This document shows positions 47,160 to 58,151 of a stretch of DNA of 64,000 nucleotides, one piece after another. Both the position numbers and the translations under genes were made by a program. Position 1 is the stretch's first letter. The number at the start of each line of letters is the position of its first letter. The notes under the pieces are model-generated. The model saw only the letters and a list, made by a program, of their open reading frames with translations. It was not told the DNA's origin and did not search any database. Origin of the DNA: Narthecium ossifragum (taxonomy: Eukaryota > Streptophyta > Magnoliopsida > Dioscoreales > Nartheciaceae); contig OY986965.1 of the NCBI GenBank assembly GCA_963920575.1, positions 29,134,007 through 29,198,006 on the forward strand, in the 5' to 3' direction.

Positions 47160-49095
47160 AAATACAAACTATATAATGGTCGGGGTACATGAAGTGGTGG
47201 GGAAAGGCCGACGCTAGTATATAATGATAGAAGAGGGAAAAGAAATATAATTTAAAAATAGAAAAGAAATTTGAAGGGAGTTGGCTAAGAGATTAGGAGG
47301 TGAGGATAAACTTGTTATCCTATTTATTTACGCCTCTTGCAGAAAATATTGGAGTTCAGTTGTTATAGATTAAACAAAATCTTGAACTAAACGGGCATAT
47401 TTTTGCTTCATTTATGTAGCAGAAATAAATTATTTTTGAATAGATGTCAACTTAATTTCAAATTTAGAATAAACTGATATTTACAAATAAACAAGCTAAA
47501 TAAGGGAAGAAGAATAAAGAATAAAAAAAGGAGCAAAATGCACCGCGGACCATGAGATTAGCCGATTTAACGGCATTCTGAGCTGGGCCAAGAAGCCAGA
47601 TTAATCGAGGATTTTAGCTGGGCCAGGTCCGGCAAGCTCTTTATTATGGATTCGTAATCCGTGGAGGCCCATCTGAGAGAGAATACATAGCTTAACAGCT
47701 CCCACTAGGACTATGATGAGTGCGATCGTATCAGGGATCCTACTACGCAAGCATAATATCTAGGGGTGGCAATTCGGGTCGTGACCCGCGAGCCCGACCC
47801 GACCCGACCCGACCCGAAATAAACGGGTTCGGGTCGGGTATAAACGGGTTCGGGTCATAAACAGGTCGACCCGTTTATGACCCGCGAATAAACGGGTCGG
47901 GTCGGGTTGACCCGCCTAACCCGCGGGTCAACCCGTTAATTCAACCCTTACCCCCGGCCCACCCTCTCACTCCTCTCAGCTCACTCCTCTCACCTCTCAG
48001 CTCTCACCCTCTCTTCCCGTCGCGGCGTCCTCGACGCGAAACCGAGGTCGCCTCCGCTTCCCGTCGCGGCGTCGCCGTCCTCGGCCTCCCCGAGCCCAAG
48101 GTCGCCTCAGCGCCGACCACGACCGCCACCGACCTCCAGGACCTCCACGGGCTCCGCGGCTCCGCACCCCACAGTCCCACTCCTTCCCGTCGTGGCGTCG
48201 CCGTCCTCAACCTCCCCGAGCCCGAGGTCGCCTCAGCTTCGTCGCGGTGTCGCCGTCCTCGACGTCGCCGTCCTCGACCTCCCCGGCCGTCCTCGACCTC
48301 CCCGAGGTCGCCTCAGCGCCGACCACGAGGTCCACGACCGCCACCGACCTCGAGGACCTCCACGGCCTCCGCGGTTCCGCCCCCCACTCCTTCCCGTCGA
48401 GGCGTCGCCGTCCTCGACCTCCCCGAGCCCGAGGTCGCCTCAGATCCGGCCAGATCCGGCTAGATCTGCCTCAGATCCGGCCAGATCCGACCAGATCCGG
48501 CCAGATCCGCCTCAGATCCGGCCTAATCTGGCGAGATCCGCCTCAGATCCGGCCAGATCCGGCTAGATCCGGCCAGATCCGGTTGTTTCTCGGCCTGATC
48601 TGGCCAGATCCGGCCGCCGGCGGCGCTCGCGCCGCCTCTCCCTCTTGGGCGTGGCGGGTTGCCGTGGCGGGTCGACCCGCCCCGAACCCATTAAACGGGT
48701 TAGACGGGTCGGGTCGGGTTGACCCGTTTATAATTGGGTCGGGTTCGGGTTTATAAACCTGACCCGTTTAATAAACGGGTCGGGTTCGGGTTTGGTGTTT
48801 TGTTAAACAGGTCAGTGTATGACCCGACCCGAACCCGACCCGCGAACCCGAATTGCCACCCCTAATAATATCTGATTAAATTGATCGGATTTGATTTGTT
48901 TGTCGTATATTCATTGCTTGGCACGACTTGCATAGTTATTTGGCCAATCTTTAGAAGATTGGTTCCTATTAAAATTAGTTGATTTGAGATCTTACTTAAA
49001 TGGTCACTGAGTCATCTAAATCTATTCAAGTTTTTATAGATGAATACAGCAATTAATAGACATGATTAATTCCAACTTATGTTGAAATGCGGCAT
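47160..49095. repeat. Duplicated segment, copy 1 (RBR upstream)
   Basis: Matches 56080-56715 in pieces: actatataatgg, gagttggcta...gataaact, aacggcattc...gggccaag, ggaggcccat, and, after the hAT element, ttggttcctattaaaa, gtcactgagt and attccaacttatgttgaa. The hAT insertion at 47761 has no counterpart in the other copy, so it may be later than the duplication. The empty site itself is too diverged to be sure. Confidence 0.7.
47761..48864. mobile_element. Non-autonomous hAT-type element with amplified GC-rich interior
   Basis: Near-perfect terminal repeats TAGGGGTGGCAATTCGGGT are flanked by an 8-bp duplication ATAATATC (47753-47760, 48865-48872), the hAT hallmark. Subterminal blocks are gacccgacccg repeats in both orientations. 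The interior carries several copies of gtcgccgtcctcgacctccc (48060-48440) and a tandem run of agatccggccagatccg (48440-48610). No transposase is present. Confidence 0.88.
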
Positions 49096-49129
49096 AACAA
49101 GGAGCCTTAAGACTACCTGCACAACTGAA

Positions 49130-49190
49130 AATATATATCAATAACTTAATAGAGAACCTTATCATATTCACACGAAGAAAAACCTGATGA
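49130..49190. repeat. Copy of RBR intron 2 sequence (part 1)
   Basis: ataacttaatagagaacctt plus atcatattcac (about 49140-49178) matches 43866-43905 in RBR intron 2 with few changes. It starts a degenerate second copy of the RBR region. Confidence 0.65.
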
Positions 49191-49444
49191 ATGACTCAGT
49201 GACCATTTAAGTAACTGCTGAGGCGAGTGCTTCTTGATATCCAAATATGAAATAAGGTCAAAAAGCAGTTTGGTGCCCTATAGTTTTCCAATTTTGCAGT
49301 TTAGTACCACGTACTTTCAAAATTATCAAAAAATACTCCAAGTTACATAATAGTGCAGTATAAACCTATCATCCGACGCCGTTACACATTTTAACAGCAA
49401 ACCGGTCACTGTGTTTAATTTTGACTGGTATTTGCTGACCTGGG

Positions 49445-49858
49445 TAGAGGTGAGCATTCGGTTCTTCGGTTCGGTTCTCGGTCCAGAACCGAAGAACCGA
49501 ATTTTTTTCGGTCCAGATTTTAGAGAACCGAACCGAACCAAATTTTTCGGTTCCAATTACGAACCGAAATTCGGCTTGGAACCGAACCGAACCGAAAAAT
49601 TCGGTTCCGAACCGAACCGAAATTTCGGTTAGTGGGTAGTTTGGGTTAGTGGGTAGTCTAGGTTAATGGGTAGTCGGGTTATTCGGTTCTGACCCGAACC
49701 GAACCGAATTTTTTTTCAAGAACCGAACCGAACTGAGAACCGAAGTTTTTTTTCAAGAACCGAACCGAACCGAATGGACCGAAGAACCGAACCGAATGGA
49801 CCGAACTAATTCGGTTCGGTTCGGTTTTTCGGGTTCGGTTCGGTTCTGCTCACCCCTA
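49445..49858. mobile_element. hAT-type foldback MITE nested in the Pack-MULE
   Basis: The termini TAGAGGTGAGCA and TAGGGGTGAGCA (inverted) are flanked by the 8-bp repeat GACCTGGG (49437-49444, 49859-49866). The body is almost wholly gaaccgaaccgaa / ttcggttcggtt in both orientations, so the whole 414 bp can fold back. The nesting shows it inserted after the MULE. Confidence 0.88.
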
Positions 49859-50003
49859 GACCTGGGGAGTGAGAGAGAGAGATACGGGAGGGAGAGAGAG
49901 ATACGGGAGGGAGAGAGAGATCCGGCGTCCAACAGAGCCCATATGTGGTAATAAGCAAGAAAGAGATCGTCGTCGACGACGGGAGTGTTGGTGGCGAGGC
50001 TTC

Positions 50004-50625
50004 TTAGTTTGTCGCCGGCGGAGGGAGGGGGGTGACGTCTGACTGGAAGGAGAGGTCGAAGTCCGAGAGCATGACGTGGTCGTCACCCCGGAGAAGAACG
50101 TTCTCCGGCTTAAGATCTCGGTATACGAACCCGAGCGCATGGAGGTACTCCAATGTGAGAAGCACCTCGACGGCGTAGAAGTGGGTGGCGCGGATGGGAA
50201 GGCGATGGCCCGGGTGGCGTCGGAGGAGGGCGTGAAGGTCACCGCCGGAGCAGTAGTCTATAAGGAAGCAGGCGAAGCATCAAGGCGAGCGTATAGAGTG
50301 GGAAGGAAAGGGTGGTCAAGGGCGGCGAGCGTCGCGCCCTCGGAACGGACGTGGGCGAGGTTGGGGTCCTTGGCGGCGGCGGCGTTGAGGTCAATGACCT
50401 TGAGCGCGAAGTCCAAGGTCGGGTGCTCCAGGTCTCGGAGGCGGCAATGGAAGACACGGGCAAGGTTGGGGTCCTTGGCGGCGTCGAGGTCGATGACCTT
50501 GAGCGTGAAGCCCAACGTCGGGTGCTCCGGGCCTCGGAGGCGGCAATGGAATACGCGGGCGAGGTGGCGGAGGAGATGGAGGTGGCGGAGGTGGAGGTTG
50601 CCATCCGGGGAGAGGTTGGCGGCGG
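50004..50625 (-). pseudogene. Captured AGC-VIII kinase fragment (WAG/PINOID-like) with internal duplication
   Basis: The minus strand encodes SPDGNLHLRHL, then two in-frame copies of a 33-residue unit (RVFHCRLR...HPTL.F.LKVIDL.AAKDPNLA). LAALDHPFLPTLYARLDA follows, then a frame break. The second part reads LIDYCSGGDLHALLRRHPGH, VYRDLKPENVLLR and LSDFDLSF. DFD in place of DFG is diagnostic for plant AGC VIII kinases. LAALDHPFLPTLYARLDA points to the WAG branch, regulators of PIN auxin carriers. The fragment stops soon after DFD, so the insertion domain and activation segment are absent. It cannot make an active kinase. Confidence 0.75.
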
Positions 50626-51024
50626 CGCGGAGGGCTGACCAGTGGGGGTCGGAGCATCGATGGGGGTGGGGGGAGGGACGGTGGAGGAGGTGGATGAGAA
50701 GATGGGGAGGGTTTAATTTTGACTTTTTTTCCTGATGACGTCAGCAAATTTATCAAAAACCTAGTCAAAATCATCAAAAAAAAGTCAAAATCGATGAATC
50801 TCTCTTCTCACGTCAGCAAATCATGAGAAAACAAAAAAAAAGTCAAAATTAATGAAATTGACTGATTTTACGTCGACTTCGTAACGACGTTAGAGCGGTG
50901 GCACTAAACTGCATAGTTTTGAAAATTAGATGTACTTTTACGTGATTTTAAAAGACAATGGTACTAAACTGCAAATCTTTGAAAACTACAGGGTATCAAA
51001 CTACTTTTTGGCTATGAAATAATC

Positions 51025-51120
51025 ACAAACACACATGCATAATAATCGGCTTTCAAACTGGAGAAAGAATTGAAGGAAAACCTGATGAATGACTATCAAC
51101 TTTCCTTTTTCCCCATACTC
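51025..51120. repeat. Copy of RBR intron 2 sequence (part 2)
   Basis: gaaggaaaacctgatgaatg followed by actatcaactttcc (about 51070-51106) matches 44539-44576 in RBR intron 2. It resumes the duplicate interrupted by the MULE. Confidence 0.7.
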
Positions 51121-52021
51121 ACAGGGATCCCGATACTCACAAGGAAAAAGGGTAGTGACTTGGATAAGAAGAGAAGTGGCTCGGACAAAAAGGAACCATT
51201 TCCTATATTGATTCCTTTGAATTCCATATTCGAAGTTGTGTGATCAGATCTATTCATTGAAAATAATCGATTTGATTTCTTACGTGCCCGTAGGTTTAAT
51301 ATTGAATTTGATTCAGATCTCGGATCAATCTATATTGATGGACTGTCTCAATTATGTCGTTGCTAGCAAATACGCTGTTTTAAGTTATGGATCTTCCAAA
51401 TCACTCTAGATCTGGAGAGAATATTTTTATCCATTGGGTAAGAATCAATAGAAAAAGGCAAATCACATATGATATACCAGATCCGGCTGTTAATAACCAT
51501 TTTTTGCTTCTTAATAATGCAATTTTCTCCGTTTAATGGATAACCATTTGCTGCCAATGGGGGATTTTTCTCATCTCAAATCGAGGTGATTGGATTTGCA
51601 CCGATGGACACCAACCATTTCATGCACAATAAAATATTCGGTATATAGCGGATTTTTATTTTGAGATCATAAATTAAATGGTGTTTTTTCAATCGATTCT
51701 ATTTCAATAATAAAAAATTTTGTTTCTTCGAGCTCTTGAACTGAACGAGTCACACATACATAACACATGTTCCTTGATGCTGATGAGGACATCCTCGAAG
51801 AGCAGCGGGAGATTTAGTGACGTTTCTTATTTGTCTTGTGTTTCTAATAAGTTATTTAATAGTTAGCATGCCGTAACTAAGTGAGCCCTGTCACCTTGTG
51901 TACGGGTAACCATCAACCAGCCACTATTCTCTTTATCTTTTTTTATTTAGCTCTTATCTTTTGGTTACGACCTGACATATGGCTCATGTACCGCGTCATA
52001 AAACCCTCTCTTATACATTAA
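51121..52021. other. Unidentified AT-rich segment, organelle-like in style
   Basis: 51140-51740 has long near-open stretches on both strands with scattered stops (for example KKRSGSDKKEPFPILIPLNS on the + strand) and a codon style like plastid DNA. The source gene was not recognised. It may be a decayed organelle insertion. 51780-52020 is ordinary AT-rich DNA. Confidence 0.3.
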
Positions 52022-52310
52022 CTAGGTGGACCCCGTGCCACTTGACAGAGGTAACCACCCACACCCACTATACTCTAACCACCCACCTCCACTGTCTCAT
52101 TTCTACGACTCAACTGTCACGTGTCCCCCTCTCTCCTCCTCTTTTGATGACTCAGATGTTACGTGGAAAATACATGAGTCAGATTGTGACTCACAAAACC
52201 TGATCTTATATCTCCGGCTTCAGCCTCGCTCGTTAAAATCTTTGTGGCATATGCTAAATCTGGTTGCTTATCTATGTGTTGAAGTTACTGAGTATGTGTT
52301 ATTGTGCTGA
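52022..52310 (-). mobile_element. Helitron-like 3' end C (extent uncertain)
   Basis: On the minus strand AGTGGCACGGGGTCCACCTAG ends at 52022 and is followed by T, matching the 3' ends of elements A and F. The adjacent ggtaaccacccacacccac also parallels them. The 5' end was not located, so the right boundary is arbitrary. Confidence 0.45.
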
Positions 52311-52435
52311 AATTGTAATTTTATTACTTATTGAATATGTATTTTGATCTTAGTGAGGATGCGTTGAAGTTATAATTTTATTGCTTACTAATTTTATTAG
52401 TTAGCTGATAATTTGGTGCTTAATTGTTGTTAAAC

Positions 52436-52590
52436 AGGTGGACCCGATCCGACCCGACCCATTTATAAATGGGTGGGGTTTGGGTTGATAAACATGATCC
52501 GTTTATTAAACGAGTCAGGTTCGGATTTGACCTTTGGGTTGAGATATCGGTGCTCAACCCAACCCGTGAACCCGAATTGCCACCTCTACC
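52436..52590. mobile_element. Half of a hAT-type element related to 47761-48864
   Basis: aggtggacccgatccgaccc, gataaacatgatccgtttat and the end cgaacccgaattgccacctcta closely follow the right end of the 47761-48864 element. The left arm is missing, so this is a truncated copy. Confidence 0.7.
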
Positions 52591-52599
52591 ACCAGCCCT

Positions 52600-54900
52600 G
52601 TCGCGCACTGACTCGCGTAGGTCCAACCGGGGCGGGCGACGTGAACCGGAACCTAACCTACTGCGGAAAATTTTGACAAGATTTCCCTCTAATCATAGTG
52701 GTCTCCCTAGCAATTCATAATCCTCCTGTATTAAACACTCAATCACAAACCTCAAAACTGAAACTGAATATATTACAAATCCTCAATAGGGTAAAAGTTA
52801 TACAATTATCTCCCGTATGAGGCTAACTAAGCAAAATGGTGTAAGTAGATGATCACCGCTTCTCAAGCACCGCCAGACGCCGTCACGTCACCAAACGCCT
52901 GCCCAGTAGGGGCGACAGAAGAAGAGCTAGCGCCAGCACCTGTAAAACGCAGCCCAGGTAGGAGTGAGCACTAAGCTCAGCAGGGACACTACACTACGAC
53001 ACTCACAAGGGAGGGAACACAATAGTGCGGACCCCAAGTCGAACCTAGGTGTATACAAGGGTCCCATAACCCCACCGAGAGTTCGTGAACGCAGGCCCAA
53101 ATACTGCAGACTCTCAACAGGACACAAAACACTGTTTGGCGAGAAAGGGTACCACTGAGTAGGTAACTCATCTACTCAAGAGTCAAAAACACCGGACACC
53201 GGCTACACCTCAGATTCAACTTGGAGTCGTCATGACCTCTAATCATCAAACAACATGTATTCAGGTCATCTAACCCTATCATTGATATCGACTGAATACT
53301 ACAGATCGAGTCCTGGACCAAGCTACCCGCAACAGTCCTAGAGCTAGATCCGGACTACCCGAAAGCCCCGGATCGGCGATCAACCCATCGCCAACGTCCT
53401 ACTCCTATGCAACTAATGCCCAAAGCAATGCATGCTATGATCACACGCATGATAAAATACAGATACGCATGCAACAAATGTGATGATATATTAAACAAGG
53501 TCTGGGCACGGCACTCTGCCGACTCGGGGTGGTGAACATGTAAGAAAGGTCTAGGAGCTGCTACAGTGGTACCACCACAAACTGCCAGCAGTCCACCACA
53601 ACACCTGCATCGGGAAGCAGCCCCGCAAACAACAGCTCACAGACATCACATATAAAGCCCTCGGCTCACGCCGGCATGCAAGGCTAAGAAAAGTTGTAGG
53701 CCTACCCGCCCGTTTATTCTAAACATCCTGGGGGTCATCACTCCCCCGGTTCACCACTGCCCCTATCATAGGGCTAATATGTTTAAACATATATACCAGG
53801 TATAAGACAGTAAAGAAAACCGTCATACAAAGCCCCGCGGGCAAAAACCACTTGAAAACACCCCTCAGCCACTAAGAGATCGATCAGAAGAGAGATCTTC
53901 TTAGTGCTTGGGAGAAACTCGTCCCTGTCAACCGAAGGAGATCGATCTTCTCCACCAGAAGAATCGATCTTCTTCGTGACATGAAATCCACCATACCAGC
54001 CTAGGCAAGGATCAATCTTCTCCAACCGAGGGATCGATCCTGCTCGGGCTGGGCATGACGCCCCACAAGGGATCAATCTTTCCTCAAGAGAGATCGATCT
54101 GAATAGGTTCTCCGGCGGCCGGACGGCGAGAAATACCGCCAGAAAACACAACCAAACCTCCCCAAAACTCTGGGATCTGGTAGATCAAGGAACCACGAGT
54201 CCAAAACCGGTTAGATCATGGAAAACAAACATGTATTTTAACAGATCTAAGCAAAAGATCACAATCAAATCAGAAAAACTCCAAAAACCCGAAAGATTAT
54301 AGGTAGGATCCCTACCTAAGCAATAGCAGCTTCAATCCTAGCTGCTAGGCCTTGGATCGTCCTCAAACTCCTTCAAAATTCACAGATCTGAGCTCAAGAT
54401 CTATGGATTTCAAAAGGATTCAAGGAAATCCGTTGTGTCTACTTTATAGGCGGATGAACCGACCTATGAGGGATCGATCTCTTCTCAAAAGAGATCGATC
54501 TCTCATGACGATCACAGCTTGACTTTATGGCAAAAGGAGATCGATCTCTTAGCCAAAGAAGATCGATCCGACTTGTCCAGAAAGCTAGACTTGGGCAAGA
54601 ACTCAAGCCCAAGCCCGGATCTTTCAATCCCGAGTCCCACTAACCATTCTAGTCAAACATTATCACAAACATGGTCAGTGTGTGCACACGTGGGTGTGAA
54701 ATAAGTCGACAATGCGTAATTTATCAATTGCCTTTGCGGTCTACAACGAGCCATAGGAGTAGAGGGACGGGTCCTCACAATCCCCTACTACTCCCATAAC
54801 CACCCGGTAACCACATGATAACTAATCAAATAAGGAGTGAATAACATGTTTTATCCACGTAGCACACTACGTATGCGTATGCGAGCGAATAGCCATATGC
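52600..54900. mobile_element. Degenerate LTR-retrotransposon-like region
   Basis: No gene. Text such as gcagcccaggtaggagtgag, gcactaagctcagcaggg and the closing gtagagggacgggtcctcac resembles noncoding parts of plant LTR retrotransposons. From 53870 to 54570 the palindrome gatcgatc recurs about ten times, in contexts like gagatcgatctctc. No reverse transcriptase, integrase or clear LTR pair was seen. Confidence 0.4.
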
Positions 54901-54952
54901 CACATGTGCGTAGATATTATGAATCATAACACACCTTTTTTTATATAATAGA

Positions 54953-55139
54953 CTAGCGGGCCCTCATGTCACATGGCATGGGTAACCACCACCCTCCACT
55001 AATCATTATCTCTCTCTTAACCATCCGGTAACCACCATCTTTCACGTGACTTCATCTTGATTATATGATATAATCAGATTTAACTTGGATTGGACATCCC
55101 TATCTGTCTGATAGGATATACCATATTTTATATAATAGA
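54953..55139 (-). mobile_element. Short Helitron-like element F
   Basis: On the minus strand it begins A|TCTATTATATAAAATATGG, continues with tatcctatcagacagatagg, and ends with a TGCCATGTGACA hairpin region and CCCGCTAG|T. The 187-bp element has the same start, end and internal order as element A (30932-31129). Confidence 0.7.
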
Positions 55140-55194
55140 TTATCTATAACGGGTTTAGATTGATCTTAACCCGATGGTGGATGATTTTGAATTA

Positions 55195-55320
55195 ATTCTC
55201 CGATGCGTGGGCATAAAAGGATTAAGATACGTTGAATGGCAAAGCAAATACAGTATGATAAAAGAATGCAAAGGAATGGAACCATAGGTGATGGAGACCT
55301 ATTGCATGACGTGGCATGTT
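55195..55320. repeat. Copy of RBR intron 2 sequence (part 3)
   Basis: cgtgggcataaaaggattaa, gatacgttgaatggcaaagc, aaagaatgcaaa and gacctattgcatg match 44586-44690 in order (cgtgggcactaaaggatcag, gatacattgaatgggaaagc and so on). This part lies beyond the LTR-like insertion. Confidence 0.75.
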
Positions 55321-55578
55321 TGGTTTACATAAGGAATGGGATTAGTAATTATGAAGATGATTGGTGCACAAAAAAAAGTGTGAGAATGGAATGAGAATAT
55401 GATATAAATAATCAAGTTATATTATAATCGCCATTAACCAATATTTCGTCAGGAATGGAATGAGGGATTCCGGGCTATTAGATGGGATAGTCCTATTCTG
55501 AACTTGTCAGGAATGAAACATTCAATTCCAAACTTTAATGTCTAATCAAACAATAAAATGAGATTTAAACGGGTATTT

Positions 55579-55778
55579 NNNNNNNNNNNNNNNNNNNNNN
55601 NNNNNNNNNNNNNNNNNNNNNNNNNNNNNNNNNNNNNNNNNNNNNNNNNNNNNNNNNNNNNNNNNNNNNNNNNNNNNNNNNNNNNNNNNNNNNNNNNNNN
55701 NNNNNNNNNNNNNNNNNNNNNNNNNNNNNNNNNNNNNNNNNNNNNNNNNNNNNNNNNNNNNNNNNNNNNNNNNNNNNN
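55579..55778. other. Assembly gap (200 N)
   Basis: A run of exactly 200 undetermined bases, probably a placeholder. True content and length are unknown. Confidence 0.99.
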
Positions 55779-56079
55779 AGTTTTTGATTTGAATGAATGG
55801 TTAGAGCAACACAATATCATAAAATGAGGTTTTGATTTTGAAACATGTTTATGTATCCCACATTTCGACTATTATTTTTAAATTAAATATTCACGTGTGA
55901 TGAGTCATTTGAGTTTACACATGAGGGAATGTGTTAAATCATGAATATATAGACTCGCCCTCATCCTATCAGCTTGAGATTTTTGTTTTAAATGGTTATA
56001 GTTAACATTGCACGATAAGTTTAGAATTACATTTACTCTTCTTATATATACAAGTAAGTTGATAAAAACAAACCGTTTA

Positions 56080-56715
56080 AACAAAATAACACTATATAAT
56101 GGCCGCATAATGATCAAAGTGGAAAAGGAAATTTACTTTCTCAATGAAAATAATTAAAAGAGAGTTGGCTAGGATTAGGAATGGGGGATAAACTTGTCGT
56201 CACTTATCATCATTTCCATTTTTTACACCTCTTATAGAAAATATGCTTGGTATGGAAAAGAAGGGACTCATTTTTTAACAAGTGCCAACTTAAATACAAA
56301 TCTAGAATAAATTGATCTTAAAAAATGAAAACAAAAGAAGGAAATAAGGTGTAAGAGAACTAAAAAAAATCAAAGCAGCTCAATCCATGAGATTTGTCAA
56401 TGTAACGGCATTCCTTGCGGGGCCAAGAGTCAGGTTTAATCTACTTCTGTCACTTGGGCCAGTGCTGGCAAGGTTCTTGTTATGGATTGGGTTTCCCTGG
56501 AGGCCCATTGAGAGATAATGCATAGCTTAATTAACAGCCTAAGATTAGCTCAATTGAAGACCAAGAGCGAACATTTGGTGACTGGTTCCTATTAAAAATT
56601 ACTTGATTGAGTTATTACTTAAAAATTGTCACTGAGTTATCTAGTCTATTGGAGTATTCATGAATGAACAAAACAGTAGACAGGATTACTTCCAACTTAT
56701 GTTGAATGAATTAAT
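56080..56715. repeat. Duplicated segment, copy 2 (RBR upstream)
   Basis: The counterpart of 47160-47760 plus 48900-49095: gagttggctaggattagg, aacggcattccttgcggggc, ggaggcccattgagaga, ttcctattaaaaattacttg and acttccaacttatgttgaat. RBR exons are absent between this and the intron-2 copy. Confidence 0.7.
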
Positions 56716-57480
56716 ACTACTCTCAAAAACCTCTTATTTCTCTCTACTTCCTATTCTATTATTCCTAGACCTTTCTTCTACGTCATCCAAACATCAAGAG
56801 AAAAAGGGTATAGAGAGAGAGAGAGAGAGAGTCTGTGTGTGTGCCATATATAGCTGCATGAACTATCTTTATATGTGCAAGCAATAGTGGCAGCATCTCC
56901 AGCCAAAGCCATCGGAGCCCTTATTAGTGGAGAACTACTAAGATCTAATAAGAGGAAAGCAAAGCACCCAGTTCCGCGTGGACCAAAGCGGAAGACGATG
57001 AAAATTATCAAGACCATACATATAAAGCTATACAGATATTGAATATACTCTTTTAAATATATCAGACTCTTGCAATAACAATATCAAGTGATGGAAAACA
57101 AAAACAAAAACAAAAACAAAAACGAAAAAAACAAAAAAAAACGAGGCAAAAACAAAACTTAAACAACTTAAACAAGTTATTTACTTAATTAACGAAAAAC
57201 TATTAACAAGAGAAATAATTTTGATGTGTAATAATATATATGCATGGGATGCCAAGTATTCTAATCGATGGTTAGGTCCACGCGGCGACGACTAAATAAA
57301 GCTAGATTGTAGAGAAAACGAGAGCTGGAGATGCCTGATCAACTAACTACCTACCAAGTGGAACATATATGCATGTGCCTGGAGGAATCAAAACTCAACT
57401 TTCCAGCACTCCTACGGAAGAGGACTTATTGAGCCAGTTCTATAGATCCATCCATATCTTCAGAATTCCTCTCTAGAAAG
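56716..57480. other. AT-rich DNA with simple repeats, no gene seen
   Basis: Holds a (ga)n tract with adjacent (tg)n at 56812-56841 and an aaaaac repeat at 57098-57150. No coding sequence was recognised. A small frame at 57484-57714 (MEMHRMDGASITVGGRTYVQ) has no family match and is not called. Confidence 0.4.
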
Positions 57481-57911
57481 CATGTGGAAATGCATAGAAT
57501 GGACGGCGCCAGTATAACAGTAGGAGGAAGGACGTACGTGCAATCAATAATGGAGCTGCAAAACCAATTAAGCATGATAGAGGAATTCTTTCATTCAGAT
57601 TGTTTTACCAGTTGTCAGGTGGATATATGCAAAATGCGAGTCGTTTTCTCGTACGTGTCCAACGAGCAGGGGACCAACCTTTTGCATGACAACAGGCAAC
57701 ATGGATGGATATAAACAGGTGACGATCTAGCTAGAGACCCTTTTGGACTTTGGTCCTTGTTTCCAGTGTGGTTGGCTTTATTTCTAGAGGAATTCTGGAA
57801 AGAGAGGGGCTGAAATTAATCCTTTGTCATGATGACGTTTTGAGTAGTCGTACTGCATTAGTTCTCAATTTTAGTGATGGCTCCCATTGCAAGTGGACTT
57901 GTGTCACTCTA

Positions 57912-58151
57912 ACCAAAGTCAAAAAAAACCCTAGGAAAGATGAGCAAGGTGTTAATTTTGCGCACTTGAAAAGATTGATGTGGCCACACGAGGCGATATG
58001 AAATTCATGCATGTGGTCAAATTAATCAGCAATATTGCTTGATTCTATATTAAAACCCTGCTCACAACTCTTCCTTTTTGTATTAATTTAGGTAGATAGA
58101 TAGATACATTGGCTGAGATGAAAGAAGTAGCAGCTCCATCAGACTTTGTAT
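57912..58151. repeat. Direct repeat flanking the 4CLL Pack-MULE, left copy
   Basis: accaaagtc, an A-run, ccctaggaaagatgagcaag and on to gcatcagactttgtat-like text match 60043-60292 over about 240 bp at roughly 93-95% by eye. The left copy ends exactly where the MULE terminus GGGTAAAC begins. Confidence 0.9.

Larger units (their letters stand above)
49256..51012. mobile_element. Pack-MULE carrying an AGC kinase fragment
   Basis: The ends read GGTCAAAAAG and, inverted, GCCAAAAAG. They continue as imperfect terminal repeats of roughly 75 bp (CAGTTTGGTGCCCTATAGTT against TAGTTTGATACCCTGTAGTT). A 9-10 bp duplication TATGAAATA(A) lies on both sides (49246-49255, 51013-51022), as in Mutator-like elements. 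No transposase is present. The GC-rich interior is a captured kinase fragment. A hAT-type MITE is nested at 49445-49858. Confidence 0.85.

Noticed and set aside
47761..48864. Host gene captured in the hAT interior (ORFs at 48192-48756)
   Set aside because: The frames are products of short tandem repeats. No protein family could be recognised, so no capture is claimed.
49856..50735. Plus-strand 219-codon and minus-strand 128-codon frames in the Pack-MULE
   Set aside because: Both are out of frame with the kinase reading and are its GC-rich shadows.
53870..54570. CRISPR-like array from repeated gatcgatc motifs
   Set aside because: Spacing is irregular, the repeat is only 8 bp, and the DNA is plant nuclear.
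57484..58001. Two small + strand frames as a gene
   Set aside because: No recognisable family and no splice model. The second runs into the 240-bp direct repeat.
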